Below, one piece after another: positions 46,339 to 55,260 of a stretch of 64,000 nucleotides of DNA (its first letter is position 1; every line of letters starts with the position of its first letter). The DNA is taken from assembly GCF_008691045.1 (NCBI RefSeq), contig NZ_VMSO01000007.1:62001-126000 (forward strand), written 5' to 3'. Made by a program: the position numbers and the translations under genes. A model generated the notes under the pieces. It was not told the origin of the DNA and did not search any database. It was given only the letters and a program-made list of their open reading frames with translations. The stretch comes from Mediterraneibacter catenae. Its GTDB lineage: Bacteria > Bacillota > Clostridia > Lachnospirales > Lachnospiraceae.

Positions 46339-47070
46339 TTACTTTGCCTGTGCTGCTCCCTCAAGCCATTTCTTTACGATCGACACATTCTCTTCTACCA
46401 CCTGTGCAATCTTTTCTGCCGGCATTCCCATACGGAATAAGTTGACCGCGGTTTTTTTATCGCTCTCGATACGTCCTTCTGAGCGCCCTTCCTGCCGTAT
46501 TCTCTCCATAATCTCACACATAATCTCTGTTCCTCCTTCTTCCCGTTTCAGATATCGTACTCTCTTTGATAGTTCGCCTTCACTGTCGTCCTCTGGATCA
46601 GCGGTTTTGAAATATTGCATCAGCTTCGCAATTCTTGTACCGTCATCCACTTCCGTATTGACATAAATCACATGAGCGCCATCATCATGATCCAGTCCGG
46701 TTTCTTCAAAACACTTTTTTTCATGATAGATCGTCTTTCCGCTTTTCCATATATCAGAAGAACTGATATAGAAAATATACCGGTCTGGCAGTATACTGTA
46801 ATCACTTCCTTTTCTGAGGAGCTCCGCATCCTCTACAGCTTCATAAAATCTTACACGTTTCGGATGATCTGTTTCGTCCCGATTCTCGATTTCAAGGTGG
46901 TAGATTTTTCCTCTTACATCCTCTGCAAGTACATCAAGCCTTGCTCCATGAGATATGATCCTTGAAATTACATACTGTGTTCTCACGTTTTTAACTGTCA
47001 GCTCACGATCTCCTGTCATTATCTGTAAAATATGCTGACACGCTTTTCTGTCGGAGAGTGCAACCGACAT
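46339..47070 (-). CDS. Rpn-family recombination-promoting nuclease / PD-(D/E)XK transposase-like protein, N-terminus apparently frameshifted
   Basis: A 243-residue PD-(D/E)XK protein of the Rpn type. The nuclease core shows RLDVLAEDVRGKIYHLEIEN, with Asp46 and Glu60-x-Glu62 where many relatives have Glu-x-Gln. Family features continue in RVRFYEA, IFYISSSDIWK and the C-terminal helical part with MAAEKIA-like GMPAEKIAQVVEE. The frame extends upstream of the first ATG as DEKNRYDVF, matching the usual start of the family, but then hits a stop; a second frame just upstream reads RNDEMKR. A single-base indel near 47085 would join them, so the gene may be a recent pseudogene or start late. Rpn proteins are linked to recombination and anti-phage roles. 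Confidence 0.75.
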   Translation of the reverse strand: MSVALSDRKACQHILQIMTGDRELTVKNVRTQYVISRIISHGARLDVLAEDVRGKIYHLEIENRDETDHPKRVRFYEAVEDAELLRKGSDYSILPDRYIFYISSSDIWKSGKTIYHEKKCFEETGLDHDDGAHVIYVNTEVDDGTRIAKLMQYFKTADPEDDSEGELSKRVRYLKREEGGTEIMCEIMERIRQEGRSEGRIESDKKTAVNLFRMGMPAEKIAQVVEENVSIVKKWLEGAAQAK

Positions 47071-47228
47071 AAATACATCGTATCTGTTCTTTTCATCTCA
47101 TCATTTCTCGGCTGCGATGATGAAAAACAATGATATTCCCTCTTGATATAAGTATCATAAACTGAGACAAGGAAAAAGTAAATACCAGGATTATTCAATG
47201 AGCTCGTTACATTTTTCACTTTCAACTT

Positions 47229-48734
47229 TTATAATGCACTGATCGTATCCACAATGGACATTTCATGGATCCTTCTGGAAGGCCCGCACACGGCTGCCGC
47301 GCCTGACAGTATCATCACGCCGATGATCACCACTACTGCCGTTGTCGGAAAATACCATGCATCACCCCATCTGAACGTAACCAGCATATCATATATCTTG
47401 TAGTTGAGCGGGAGGCCGGCGGCACATCCCGCGGCAATTCCCCAGAAGACATAAGTTGCAGTCTCCGCTGCCACCGTCCGTATCATCTGAGCGCTGCTCA
47501 TGCCGATAGCACGCATGGCTCCGTATTCATTGATCCTTGCTGACACGCTCATAGCAATGCTGTTGATGATATTAAATATGGAGATCAGGGCAATCACCGC
47601 GAGGAAGCCATAGAGGAACAGGGCAAACGAATAATAAGCACCCCTCACCTCACTGTTGCCCATCCTGTAGTCCTCCACAGTAAAACCGTCGCCGGCCAGA
47701 GAACGGATCTCCTCCACATCCTGATCCGTCACATCTGCGGTGAACTGCACGTCAATCACCGAATACTGTCCAATGCCTGTCAACTCCTCAAAAAGATCCT
47801 CCGAACAGATAAACAGAACCGCCCCATCGGGCACATTGAACATATTTTCGGCAAGTGAACCGCATATTTCCACTGTCTCTGTTCCCGAAGGAAGCCCCAG
47901 TGTCATCTGTTCTCCCGGATCAAATGTCCGGTCCGGATCCATGTATACCGCCAGCACTCCGTTTCCGCTTACAGATCCCTCAAAAGAGCCATTTATCAGA
48001 TCATCTTCTGCCCACCGAAACTGCTCCTCTTCGTAGGAGACCAGATAGACGGTAAATGATTCTCCGGAAACTTCTGCCGGTATATCACTGTAGTAACTCC
48101 TGCCGTACACCCTTTTTACCACCGGATTTTCTTTCAGTGTATCTGCAAGCTCCTTAGAAATACTGTTGTCATTGTCAGGAGTCTCAATGGAGAGATCCGG
48201 AGCCGACGGCTGCAGCGGTTTCAGCGCGTGGTTCATAAAGTCGATCGCAGGACTGAAGCTTAAGAACAGGATGATGCTGAACGCAAAAGATCCTGCCATA
48301 AGGATGAAGTTCTTCCGGCTGCCTGCAGCGTGGTGGACTCCCAACGCAGTCTCTATATGGAACATACGGGTATTGGCCGCCTTTCTCACAGCGCTGACAG
48401 TGCCGGCATTCCCGGAGACTGCGGTCAGCGGAGAGACTTTCGATGCCTTTTTTGCCGGAGAACGGGCTGCCAGTAGTACTGTGATAAAACCAATCAGCGC
48501 TCCTGCCGCAAGACCGATCGGGCTGATACCGACTGCAGGCATTCCCGCAAAATATGTCGGGCTTAAAAAGCGAAGCATGGCACAGAGTCCCCAGACAACG
48601 ATAACGCTTAAGATCAGACCTGCCGGGATTGCGCTTTTGCACCATCCGAGAGCCTCCCGTCTGACAAACCGCCGGATCTGCTTCTGATCCGCCCCGAGAC
48701 ACCGGAGCATCCCGAAGAACTTCGTTTCACTCTC
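47229..48734 (-). pseudogene. FtsX-type ABC transporter permease, N-terminal half missing
   Basis: About 500 codons of a MacB/FtsX-type permease. The sequence begins in the middle of the usual protein at ESETKFFGMLRCLGADQKQIRRF, the motif that normally follows the first extracytoplasmic domain and helix. It retains three later membrane segments, a second FtsX-like extracytoplasmic domain (~150-330) and the last transmembrane trio with IFNIINSIAMSVSARINEYGAMRAIG. The first ~350-400 residues, including the first helix, are absent. The reading frame runs back into the end of the lipoprotein gene at 48727-49959 with no own ribosome site, so a deletion probably joined the two. An ATG at 48710 is the first possible start. 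No ATPase gene is adjacent. Confidence 0.8.
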
Positions 48735-49959
48735 CGCACCGGTACTGGTAATCCGGGATCATGCCCGGTCTGTCCTCCAAAATATGATTTGACAGATACA
48801 TTGCCTTTCCGTCATCCTGGATACGCATTGTGACTTCGTGTGTGTAAAAATCATCATTTCCTTTCTTCTCACACACCATATCCACTGTCAGCGTTATTGT
48901 TCCGTCTTCATTTTCCGTAATCCCTGTCACTTCCGGAACGGAAGTCCAGAAAGCGTTCGGGGCATAGTTGCCGACTCCAAGCCTTACCCAGTTGTATCTT
49001 TTATTCTCCGCATCATACGAGGCATATTCCCTCAGCTGTTCTGCTGTCACCGGCAGATATTCTGCCATCAAGCTCTCAAAATCATCCTGAGGGATCCCCT
49101 CGGAGCACTTATCAGCATCAATCTCTTTCCCGTATTCTAATTTGTAAAAATACTCATACAGTCCATTGTAATCGAGTCCTTCCATATTCTCCTCTGACCA
49201 CTCCGAGCACAGCAGGTTATTTCCCTGATACCCGATCGGTTTGAGATACTTTGTCTGCATCTCGCGGTACTCTTCCTCAAGAGGTCTGATCCTCACCATC
49301 TCATAAGCATCAATGACCTCTGTAAGCTCCGGCGGCTGTGCAGTGCAGTATTCATAAGAGAACCATCCCTTCTCTGTATACTTCCACTCATTGATCCTGC
49401 TGTAGCTGCTTGTGCCGCATTCTGGTTCCATGGTGTCGGTCCATCTGCCTTTCGTATAGAGCGAGTACATGTCCTGCCCGTCAAAAGTAAACTTCTCTCT
49501 GGAAACCGTGCCGTCTGTATGGATTCTGTACAATACAGTTTCTGCCTCCTGTCCTTCTGACGCTTCTTTAAGGAACTGATCCATCACCTCGTAATTCAAC
49601 ATGTTCACGTCAGAACCACTGACCGCGGCCGGCACGCCTTCCTCTCCTATGCTCTTCTGCATATTTACCGCTGTATCCTGTGTAATGACCGCATTCACTG
49701 ATGTCCCCTTTTCCGTATCTTCGTATATGGCACGGATCAATTCCATCATCTCTGTCAGATCTTCCTCTGCTTCTTCCTGCTGTGTGCTGTCAACCGGCAG
49801 ATCATACCCCTGCTCATAGTCCTCTGCATGAGGCTGATCTCCCACAGCAGTCGGAGCATCCGTATCAGTATTGTCGGTGATCCGGCTGCATCCTCCCAAA
49901 ACAGAGCACATAAGGACTGCCAATATAATCAAAAAACTTGTCCTGTTTTCCTTTTTCAT
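48727..49959 (-). CDS. Predicted lipoprotein of unknown function (DUF6070-like)
   Basis: A 410-residue secreted lipoprotein. A lipobox VLGGC puts the lipidated Cys at residue 24, after MKKENRTSFLIILAVLMCS. The mature part is acidic and rich in Tyr, Glu and Trp, with no recognised catalytic motif; it resembles clostridial lipoproteins filed as DUF6070 (tentative). The last residues (MIPDYQYRCGE) overlap the start of the permease remnant, and the tail may be altered by the same deletion. AGAAGG precedes the ATG. Confidence 0.75.
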   Translation of the reverse strand: MKKENRTSFLIILAVLMCSVLGGCSRITDNTDTDAPTAVGDQPHAEDYEQGYDLPVDSTQQEEAEEDLTEMMELIRAIYEDTEKGTSVNAVITQDTAVNMQKSIGEEGVPAAVSGSDVNMLNYEVMDQFLKEASEGQEAETVLYRIHTDGTVSREKFTFDGQDMYSLYTKGRWTDTMEPECGTSSYSRINEWKYTEKGWFSYEYCTAQPPELTEVIDAYEMVRIRPLEEEYREMQTKYLKPIGYQGNNLLCSEWSEENMEGLDYNGLYEYFYKLEYGKEIDADKCSEGIPQDDFESLMAEYLPVTAEQLREYASYDAENKRYNWVRLGVGNYAPNAFWTSVPEVTGITENEDGTITLTVDMVCEKKGNDDFYTHEVTMRIQDDGKAMYLSNHILEDRPGMIPDYQYRCGE

Positions 49960-50047
49960 AATCCTTCTCCGTAACAGAAAATATTATCATTCTAATCATA
50001 TTACATTCGTAATATGATATTTTCTGTCCTTGTGTTTGTCAAGGATT

Positions 50048-51106
50048 TTATGCACGGACTGCCTTCGCCGTCTTTCTTCTGTCAAATACAAACCGGTTTA
50101 TAAGGACAATCCCAAGGCTTACGATCAGCAGAAAATAGAAATTAATGCCTCTGCTCACTAGCATGGACGGGATCAGATAAGCTCCCGTAAATACATGAAT
50201 AAACACCGTCTGATACATAAGCTCCGTGATGCCCTGCGCTCCGGGCAGAGGGAGCATATCCACCGCAATATACACTGCAGCCTGGAGAAGGATCACTTTC
50301 ATGGCACTGGATCCCTCAAGGCCGAATCCCAAATAGACCATATAAGTCAGTACGAACACGCTGCATCGCTGCAAGAACGTCACGAAGAGTACGACAAGCA
50401 GGCTCCCCTTGTGTCCTTTAAGCCATGCAACAGCCTGCTGGTAGCTGTCAATAAAAGCATTGATCTTCTCCTCTCTCTTGTCCGACGGCTTCCATATCTT
50501 AAGCCGGATGAAAAGTCCCTCAAAGAGCAGCGCTGCCTTTAAGATAACCTTTGGGAACAGCATAACGCCAAGGATCAGGATTACAAGGATTACATTGAGC
50601 GCCAGCCCCAGAAGATACAGGAGAAAATAATTTCCCAGTTCCTGCCGGAGGGGATTGAGCCAGAATAAAAGGATTCCAAGCCCCATGATGACAAGAATAA
50701 ATTTATAGGCCACTGCTACTGTCATGAGCACAACAGTGCTGTCCGATCCACGGTTTCCGTCTTTGTTCATATAATAGAGCTGTACCGGCTGTCCTCCTGT
50801 CGCCGATGGTGTAATGCCGGAATAGAAAAATCCAATAAATGAGTACTGGATGCACCTCGGCAGAGAGCTTGCTTTATATCCGTCTTTCTGTGCTTTCATA
50901 GAGCGGAGCAGATACCAGATCATGAATCCTTCCGCACTCACGAAAAATACTGCCAGCGCTATAGCAGGCACAAGATACCAGAATGACATGTTCATGATTG
51001 CCTGTCCGATCTCAGATAAATCTCTTCCACTGAACAGAGCATAAAATGTCAGCAGCATGATAACAAGAAATAAAGCGATTTGCAGCATCCTCTTTTTCAT
51101 GCTCAT
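50048..51106 (-). CDS. Flippase-like membrane protein (LPG synthase TM domain / UPF0104 family)
   Basis: A 352-residue protein with about eight hydrophobic helices. Marks of the family are YSFIGFFYSGITPSATGGQPVQ (truncated here) near residue 100 and DMLPLPGAQGITE near 285. Relatives include the MprF flippase domain and AglD; they move lipids or lipid-linked sugars across the membrane. The ATG overlaps the stop of the upstream papain-like gene (ATGA), so it is translationally coupled. With the upstream GT2 gene it suggests glycolipid or cell-wall polymer handling. Confidence 0.88.
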   Translation of the reverse strand: MSMKKRMLQIALFLVIMLLTFYALFSGRDLSEIGQAIMNMSFWYLVPAIALAVFFVSAEGFMIWYLLRSMKAQKDGYKASSLPRCIQYSFIGFFYSGITPSATGGQPVQLYYMNKDGNRGSDSTVVLMTVAVAYKFILVIMGLGILLFWLNPLRQELGNYFLLYLLGLALNVILVILILGVMLFPKVILKAALLFEGLFIRLKIWKPSDKREEKINAFIDSYQQAVAWLKGHKGSLLVVLFVTFLQRCSVFVLTYMVYLGFGLEGSSAMKVILLQAAVYIAVDMLPLPGAQGITELMYQTVFIHVFTGAYLIPSMLVSRGINFYFLLIVSLGIVLINRFVFDRRKTAKAVRA

Positions 51107-51738
51107 AAGTTTACACCTCGTTTCAGGAAATTAATGATGTATGCTGCCCCTGCATATGCAGGCTGCATAAAGGAAAATGCAGGAAGGCGTTTTCTCTCTG
51201 TACGCCTGCGTCCCCCCGCTGTGAATTCATAAAGGCTTCCCTCGAATATCTTCTCCTTCTCTTCATATTCATAGAAATCTTTCGGAGTCACCAGTGAAAA
51301 GTGCTTGTCCCACCGACAAACTCCGGCCTGTTCCAGTAACCTGGCAAGATAGGACGAACATGTGTAGTGGTTCTTCTGATAGAACGGAATATTCATCAAG
51401 ATAAACGGAAGTCCGAGGATGGTGTAATGATAGCTGAAACGCTGTTCCATCGCCCGGTACAGTTCCTGTTCAATATATTTCTTCTGCTCCGTTGTGCACC
51501 GGATTCTGCATATCATATAATCGGCATCCGGAAATGCACGGAGTATTTTATATTTATCTTCCTTCTCAAAACCTGCAATAAGAGGCACGGACGGGTGACG
51601 TCTGCCGATACTGTAAGTCTCTTCAAGATACGGATCCAGTGAAAGAGCCACATGGATATACTTCTGCTTTATCACACGTCGGATGATTCCGGCAAAAAAA
51701 CCGGGCGTATCCACAAACGCTATGTAAATCTCTGCCAT
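51103..51738 (-). CDS. Permuted papain-like / NlpC-P60-like putative cysteine hydrolase
   Basis: A 211-residue soluble protein without signal peptide. IHVALSL (His29) and later HYTCSSYLARLLEQAG (Cys127) are the His and Cys order of circularly permuted papain-like enzymes (YiiX/DUF830 group), which cleave amide or acyl bonds in lipids or peptidoglycan. No experimentally defined family member is obvious; the assignment is by motif order. The chosen ATG follows AAGGGGAG. It sits between the GT2 and flippase-like genes, overlapping the latter by four bases. Confidence 0.65.
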   Translation of the reverse strand: MAEIYIAFVDTPGFFAGIIRRVIKQKYIHVALSLDPYLEETYSIGRRHPSVPLIAGFEKEDKYKILRAFPDADYMICRIRCTTEQKKYIEQELYRAMEQRFSYHYTILGLPFILMNIPFYQKNHYTCSSYLARLLEQAGVCRWDKHFSLVTPKDFYEYEEKEKIFEGSLYEFTAGGRRRTERKRLPAFSFMQPAYAGAAYIINFLKRGVNL

Positions 51739-51800
51739 ACTTTTTCTCCCCTTTTTGTACACCTGTTAAAACATCAGTCTTGCTTTTATTCTGCACAATA

Positions 51801-52841
51801 CTACTGGAACTGGTAGATCTTTCTTGCGAAACGGTATCCGCTTACTGTCAGTTTCCCGCCGATCCTGCCCGGCAGATAAGTCAATCCGCTCAAAGTCGAG
51901 AACCGCAGCCGGAAATAGAGGGCTGAATTGTATGCACGTATCCTTTCCCACATATCCTTTCTCTTCTGTTCCGCCTCTGCCGTCTTTATTAACAGCAGAT
52001 GTATCGACGAGATTGACAGCATGATAGATATATTCCGCGTCATATATGAAGCAAGCCTGGGATACTTTTTCTTTACTCCATTCAGATCTACTGATTTTGC
52101 TACAAGTTCCGTCACCCGGATCTGCTGGTCAATCCGTTTCATCAGCACTTTCTCGTTGACCGACTGATCTTCCCGTCCGAGATAATAGTGATAGAGATCG
52201 ATATCCATGTAGTAGATGCTCTCTACATAAGGCAGCGGCTGATAAGAAAAAAGATTATCCACATAAAATGTATGTTCCGGAAGCTTTACTCCGGATTTTC
52301 TTAATATTTCCGTCCGGAACATGAGCGAATGCATGATCAGATACTGTGACGGGCGGAAATGTCCTATCGAATTCCAGTTACACATCTCCTCTGTCGGGAA
52401 AATATTGCGGTAGTCCATACTGCGTTTGGAGCCCTCGTCCAGATGGTCATACACGTAGTTGCATACGAAGAGATCCGGTATGTCATCTTCAAACTCCGCT
52501 CTTCCACCCCCGCAGAACTCCTTCACCCGTGCCAGCAATTTCCGGTATGCATCCCGGTCAAGCCAGTCATCCGAGTCTACTACTTTATAGTAAATGCCCC
52601 TGGCAAGCTCAAGTCCTTTGTTGACTCCTGAGCCGTGTCCGCCGTTCTCTTTATGAACCGCCCGGACAATATCCGGATAGGTAAGCTGATACTCGTCTGC
52701 TATCTGAGCTGTTCCGTCAGTGGAGCCGTCATTGATCAGAATAATCTCCACATCTTTCCCCCCTGTCAGAAGCGAATCAACACATCGCCTCATATAACTT
52801 TCCGAATTATAGCAGGGAACTGCAAATGTAATATACTTCAT
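51801..52841 (-). CDS. Family 2 glycosyltransferase
   Basis: A 346-residue GT-A fold glycosyltransferase. TFAVPCYNSESYMRRCVDSLL opens the protein; INDGSTDGT (~36-44) binds the nucleotide sugar and VVDSDDW (~87-93) is the DxD-type metal site. It has no clear membrane helix at the C-terminus. The ATG follows GAGGAG; a start 22 codons upstream has no site. It is the first gene of the GT2/papain-like/flippase-like operon; acceptor unknown. Confidence 0.9.
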   Translation of the reverse strand: MKYITFAVPCYNSESYMRRCVDSLLTGGKDVEIILINDGSTDGTAQIADEYQLTYPDIVRAVHKENGGHGSGVNKGLELARGIYYKVVDSDDWLDRDAYRKLLARVKEFCGGGRAEFEDDIPDLFVCNYVYDHLDEGSKRSMDYRNIFPTEEMCNWNSIGHFRPSQYLIMHSLMFRTEILRKSGVKLPEHTFYVDNLFSYQPLPYVESIYYMDIDLYHYYLGREDQSVNEKVLMKRIDQQIRVTELVAKSVDLNGVKKKYPRLASYMTRNISIMLSISSIHLLLIKTAEAEQKRKDMWERIRAYNSALYFRLRFSTLSGLTYLPGRIGGKLTVSGYRFARKIYQFQ

Positions 52842-53014
52842 AAATACCCTCTCCTCATCTCTTTCATTACCTGTCTGCTGTTTCTGTGCCGGATACGTCT
52901 TTATCATCAGCCCGGCTCTTTTACAGATTTATCATACTTTAGTGTTCTTAAGATAACAGGAAGGTAATTCTTAAGATTTCTCAAAGATTTTTTAAACGAT
53001 GTTAAAAGAGCCAT

Positions 53015-53170
53015 TTATCTGTTAAATTTAAGCAATACCCTGTCTAAGGCCGACCACAGCCCTGATACAACAAACATAACAGCTCCGACCGGCACGATCA
53101 CGACAATCAGAAATACAATCATAAGCCAGCCTAACATTCTCCCAAGCCGCCTTTTTGAATCCTTTTGCAT
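53015..53170 (-). CDS. Short single-helix membrane protein (51 aa)
   Basis: A 51-codon frame from ATG to TAA: a basic start (QKDSKRRLGRMLGW), one long hydrophobic segment (LMIVFLIVVIVPVGAVMFVV) and a short amphipathic tail ending LLKFNR. A strong TAGGAGG ribosome site lies 8 bases before the ATG, which is the main support for a real gene. Function unknown. It lies between the GT2 gene (same strand, 173-base gap) and a divergent acidic membrane protein, next to a perfect dyad. Confidence 0.7.
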   Translation of the reverse strand: MQKDSKRRLGRMLGWLMIVFLIVVIVPVGAVMFVVSGLWSALDRVLLKFNR

Positions 53171-53272
53171 TTTGTATTCCTCCTATTATGAACAGAATTT
53201 CCTCTTGCATATTTATAGTAGCAGACACCGTAAATATTCTTCCATTCAGACAGCTTACATTTTGCAGGGACG

Positions 53273-53292
53273 GTCTTACACTTTTGTAAGAC
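53273..53292. promoter_or_regulatory. Perfect 8-bp dyad in divergent intergenic region
   Basis: GTCTTACA and TGTAAGAC flank a four-base CTTT spacer, between the 51-aa gene and the divergent acidic membrane protein. The size and symmetry fit an operator for a dimeric regulator; no T-run follows on either strand. Confidence 0.5.
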
Positions 53293-53411
53293 AATTGGCC
53301 GGCATCAGTGTACAAAAATGAAATATTTTTAAAATTTCCCTGTGAAGCCTTGTGAATCTGTTGAAAACGCGCTACCATAAGAGGGATTTTTTGAGGAAAG
53401 AGAGGGATTCC

Positions 53412-54233
53412 ATGAGTGATAAAAAGGAATTTTCTGATATATTTGATGATGATTTTGAAGTAACATATGAAGACGACAGCGGAATAACGTTAGATATCAC
53501 TGACGCTTCCCGCACCTATGAACGCGGGAAACCAAGGGAAATGACCGGTTCTGACTTTGACACGGATTATGACGACGACTATTATGAAGATGATATCGAC
53601 GACTATTACGATGAGGATGACAGTCACAAATCCACGTATGACGAAAGGAGACATAGAAAAAACGACCGTTCTGACAGAGAACCATCATCCGGACGCAGCT
53701 CATCCCGCCGCAAAAAAAGCCGCGGCGTTCCGCTGGCCGCACCGATCCGCAAAGGCGGGCGCACGCTCTCCCGGCTGGCTGCTGCACTCGTTCGTAGTCT
53801 CACAGCTATCCTGATCCTGGCGATCATGATATATGTTGGCTGGACTTTCTGGAGGGCGAGCACTCCTTACGGGGATATTATGGAAATGATACAGACGCGG
53901 AAGCCCACTATCACACTGGCGTCATATCTATGTGTGGCGGTGCTCTTCATCCTGTTTGAACTGATCTCACTTCTCTGGTCTATGACAAGGGTACGGGTAA
54001 GAAACGGCATCGACTCCTGGAAAGAAGACACTGGAAGGGGCATGTTCTCTTTCATCATCGTATTTGTCACCTCTTACCTTGCATTTCTGCTCAGCCCGCT
54101 CATACCGGAAGCTCCGGAAGCAGTATACGGCTTAAAAGGCGCACTGGATGTATATGGCTCCATGCACAACGTACTCTTCGGACTGTGCGCTGCGGGAGTC
54201 GTATCCTGTATCGTCCGTAAATATTTTGGCTGA
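53412..54233 (+). CDS. Membrane protein with acidic low-complexity N-terminus
   Basis: A 273-residue protein. Residues ~1-75 are highly acidic (runs such as DTDYDDDYYEDDIDDYYDEDD), followed by a strongly basic Ser/Arg/Lys stretch (~85-115) and then about four membrane helices (SLTAILILAIMIYVGWTF; LCVAVLFILFELISLLW; MFSFIIVFVTSYLAFLL; VLFGLCAAGVVSCIV). No family recognised; similar proteins in Clostridia have no assigned role. The charge switch suggests interaction with a basic partner or with DNA, an inference. The ATG follows GAGAGGG. It ends 3 bases from the convergent integrase gene. Confidence 0.75.
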   Translation: MSDKKEFSDIFDDDFEVTYEDDSGITLDITDASRTYERGKPREMTGSDFDTDYDDDYYEDDIDDYYDEDDSHKSTYDERRHRKNDRSDREPSSGRSSSRRKKSRGVPLAAPIRKGGRTLSRLAAALVRSLTAILILAIMIYVGWTFWRASTPYGDIMEMIQTRKPTITLASYLCVAVLFILFELISLLWSMTRVRVRNGIDSWKEDTGRGMFSFIIVFVTSYLAFLLSPLIPEAPEAVYGLKGALDVYGSMHNVLFGLCAAGVVSCIVRKYFG

Positions 54234-54236
54234 GCA

Positions 54237-55130
54237 CTACGGTTTCTCAATATGGATCTTCACAAGATCAGACGCATGTTTCTGCAGGTTGCCGCGATAG
54301 CCTGATCCGCGGTATCTGCGGATCTGCTGTTCTGTCCTTCCCATCTGTCTGGCAGCCTGTCCGTCTGTAGCGCCATAAGCAAACAGATTGAATGCACAGC
54401 TGTTTCTCACTGCCTGAGCACTGTAATTCCGGATTCCTGCAAGAGCACAGTATTTCTTCATCATACGGCTGATATACATCGTATTGAGTGGGCGCCTGCT
54501 GCGATTATAAAAAAGTGTGTCACAAACCTCCCTTTGACCCATATATTCCTTCAGGATACTCCATGCGTCATCCGGTATATAACAGGGCTCCTCCCTGCAG
54601 GACAGCATCACATAGATTCCATCATCAAATTCAATAAAATCATTCTCTCCCGATATTCTGATGATCTCAGTAGAAGTCATCCCGGCCCGGTACATCAGAA
54701 CAAGGATCGTGTAGGCCATCATGTCATCTGACGCGGCCTTGAGAAGGGCATCCATATCTTCCACCGGAACAGAACCTGCAAGCGCCGACTCTTTTGTCAT
54801 TGTCTTCAGATACGGATAGAAAAAATCATCTTCTCTTTCCGGCAGATATCCTCCATTCTCCATCAGAAATGAAGCAAATGAATGAAGCTCCCGGAATTTC
54901 TTTGTCAGTGTGATCCGACTGAGTCTTCCGCCCTTAACCTGCTCACACATCCTGTCGTAATATCTCTTCACATCTTCACTTCCGCATTCTATGAACACTT
55001 TTCCTGTTATGCGGCAGAACTCCTGTATATCTGACCAGTATGACGCTTCTGTCGTCCCACTTTTAAATTTTTTCCTGAATAAATTCCACATTTGCATATT
55101 GACAAATTCTTGTTTACGGTTTTGGCTCAA
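54237..55130 (-). CDS. Tyrosine recombinase-like protein with degenerate active site
   Basis: A 297-residue XerC/D-like protein with an N-terminal SAM-like core-binding domain and a C-terminal catalytic domain. Arg148 (in LMYRAGMTSTEI), Arg242 and the putative nucleophile Tyr273 (RRYRG) are present, but the two catalytic His positions are Gln239 (NYSAQAVRNS, normally HxLRH) and Arg265 (QMGRTEQQ, normally LGH). Activity is therefore doubtful or altered; a DNA-binding regulatory role is possible. The start is TTG 9 bases after GGAGG. No attachment sites or other phage genes are nearby. Confidence 0.8.
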   Translation of the reverse strand: MSQNRKQEFVNMQMWNLFRKKFKSGTTEASYWSDIQEFCRITGKVFIECGSEDVKRYYDRMCEQVKGGRLSRITLTKKFRELHSFASFLMENGGYLPEREDDFFYPYLKTMTKESALAGSVPVEDMDALLKAASDDMMAYTILVLMYRAGMTSTEIIRISGENDFIEFDDGIYVMLSCREEPCYIPDDAWSILKEYMGQREVCDTLFYNRSRRPLNTMYISRMMKKYCALAGIRNYSAQAVRNSCAFNLFAYGATDGQAARQMGRTEQQIRRYRGSGYRGNLQKHASDLVKIHIEKP

Positions 55131-55210
55131 CGGCTGGCTCCTCCCTGCTTGTGCGAAAGAATCAATGTTTTGTTATTAGTATTATTCATACTATAACATT
55201 TAGTTTTGTA

Positions 55211-55237
55211 AAAATCAAGCCCGCGGAATATGCGGGC
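55211..55237 (-). terminator. Intrinsic terminator after the 76-aa gene
   Basis: GCCCGC and GCGGGC (55219-55224, 55232-55237) form a stem, followed on the minus strand by TTGATTTTT. It separates the 76-aa gene from the integrase promoter region. Confidence 0.75.
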
Positions 55238-55260
55238 TCAACTGTTACGATTTTCGCTTA

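Noticed and set aside
53028-53378. A 116-codon minus-strand frame in the gap after the GT2 gene
   Set aside because: No ribosome site and no domain. It overlaps in another frame the 51-aa gene, which has TAGGAGG and a sensible membrane-protein composition.
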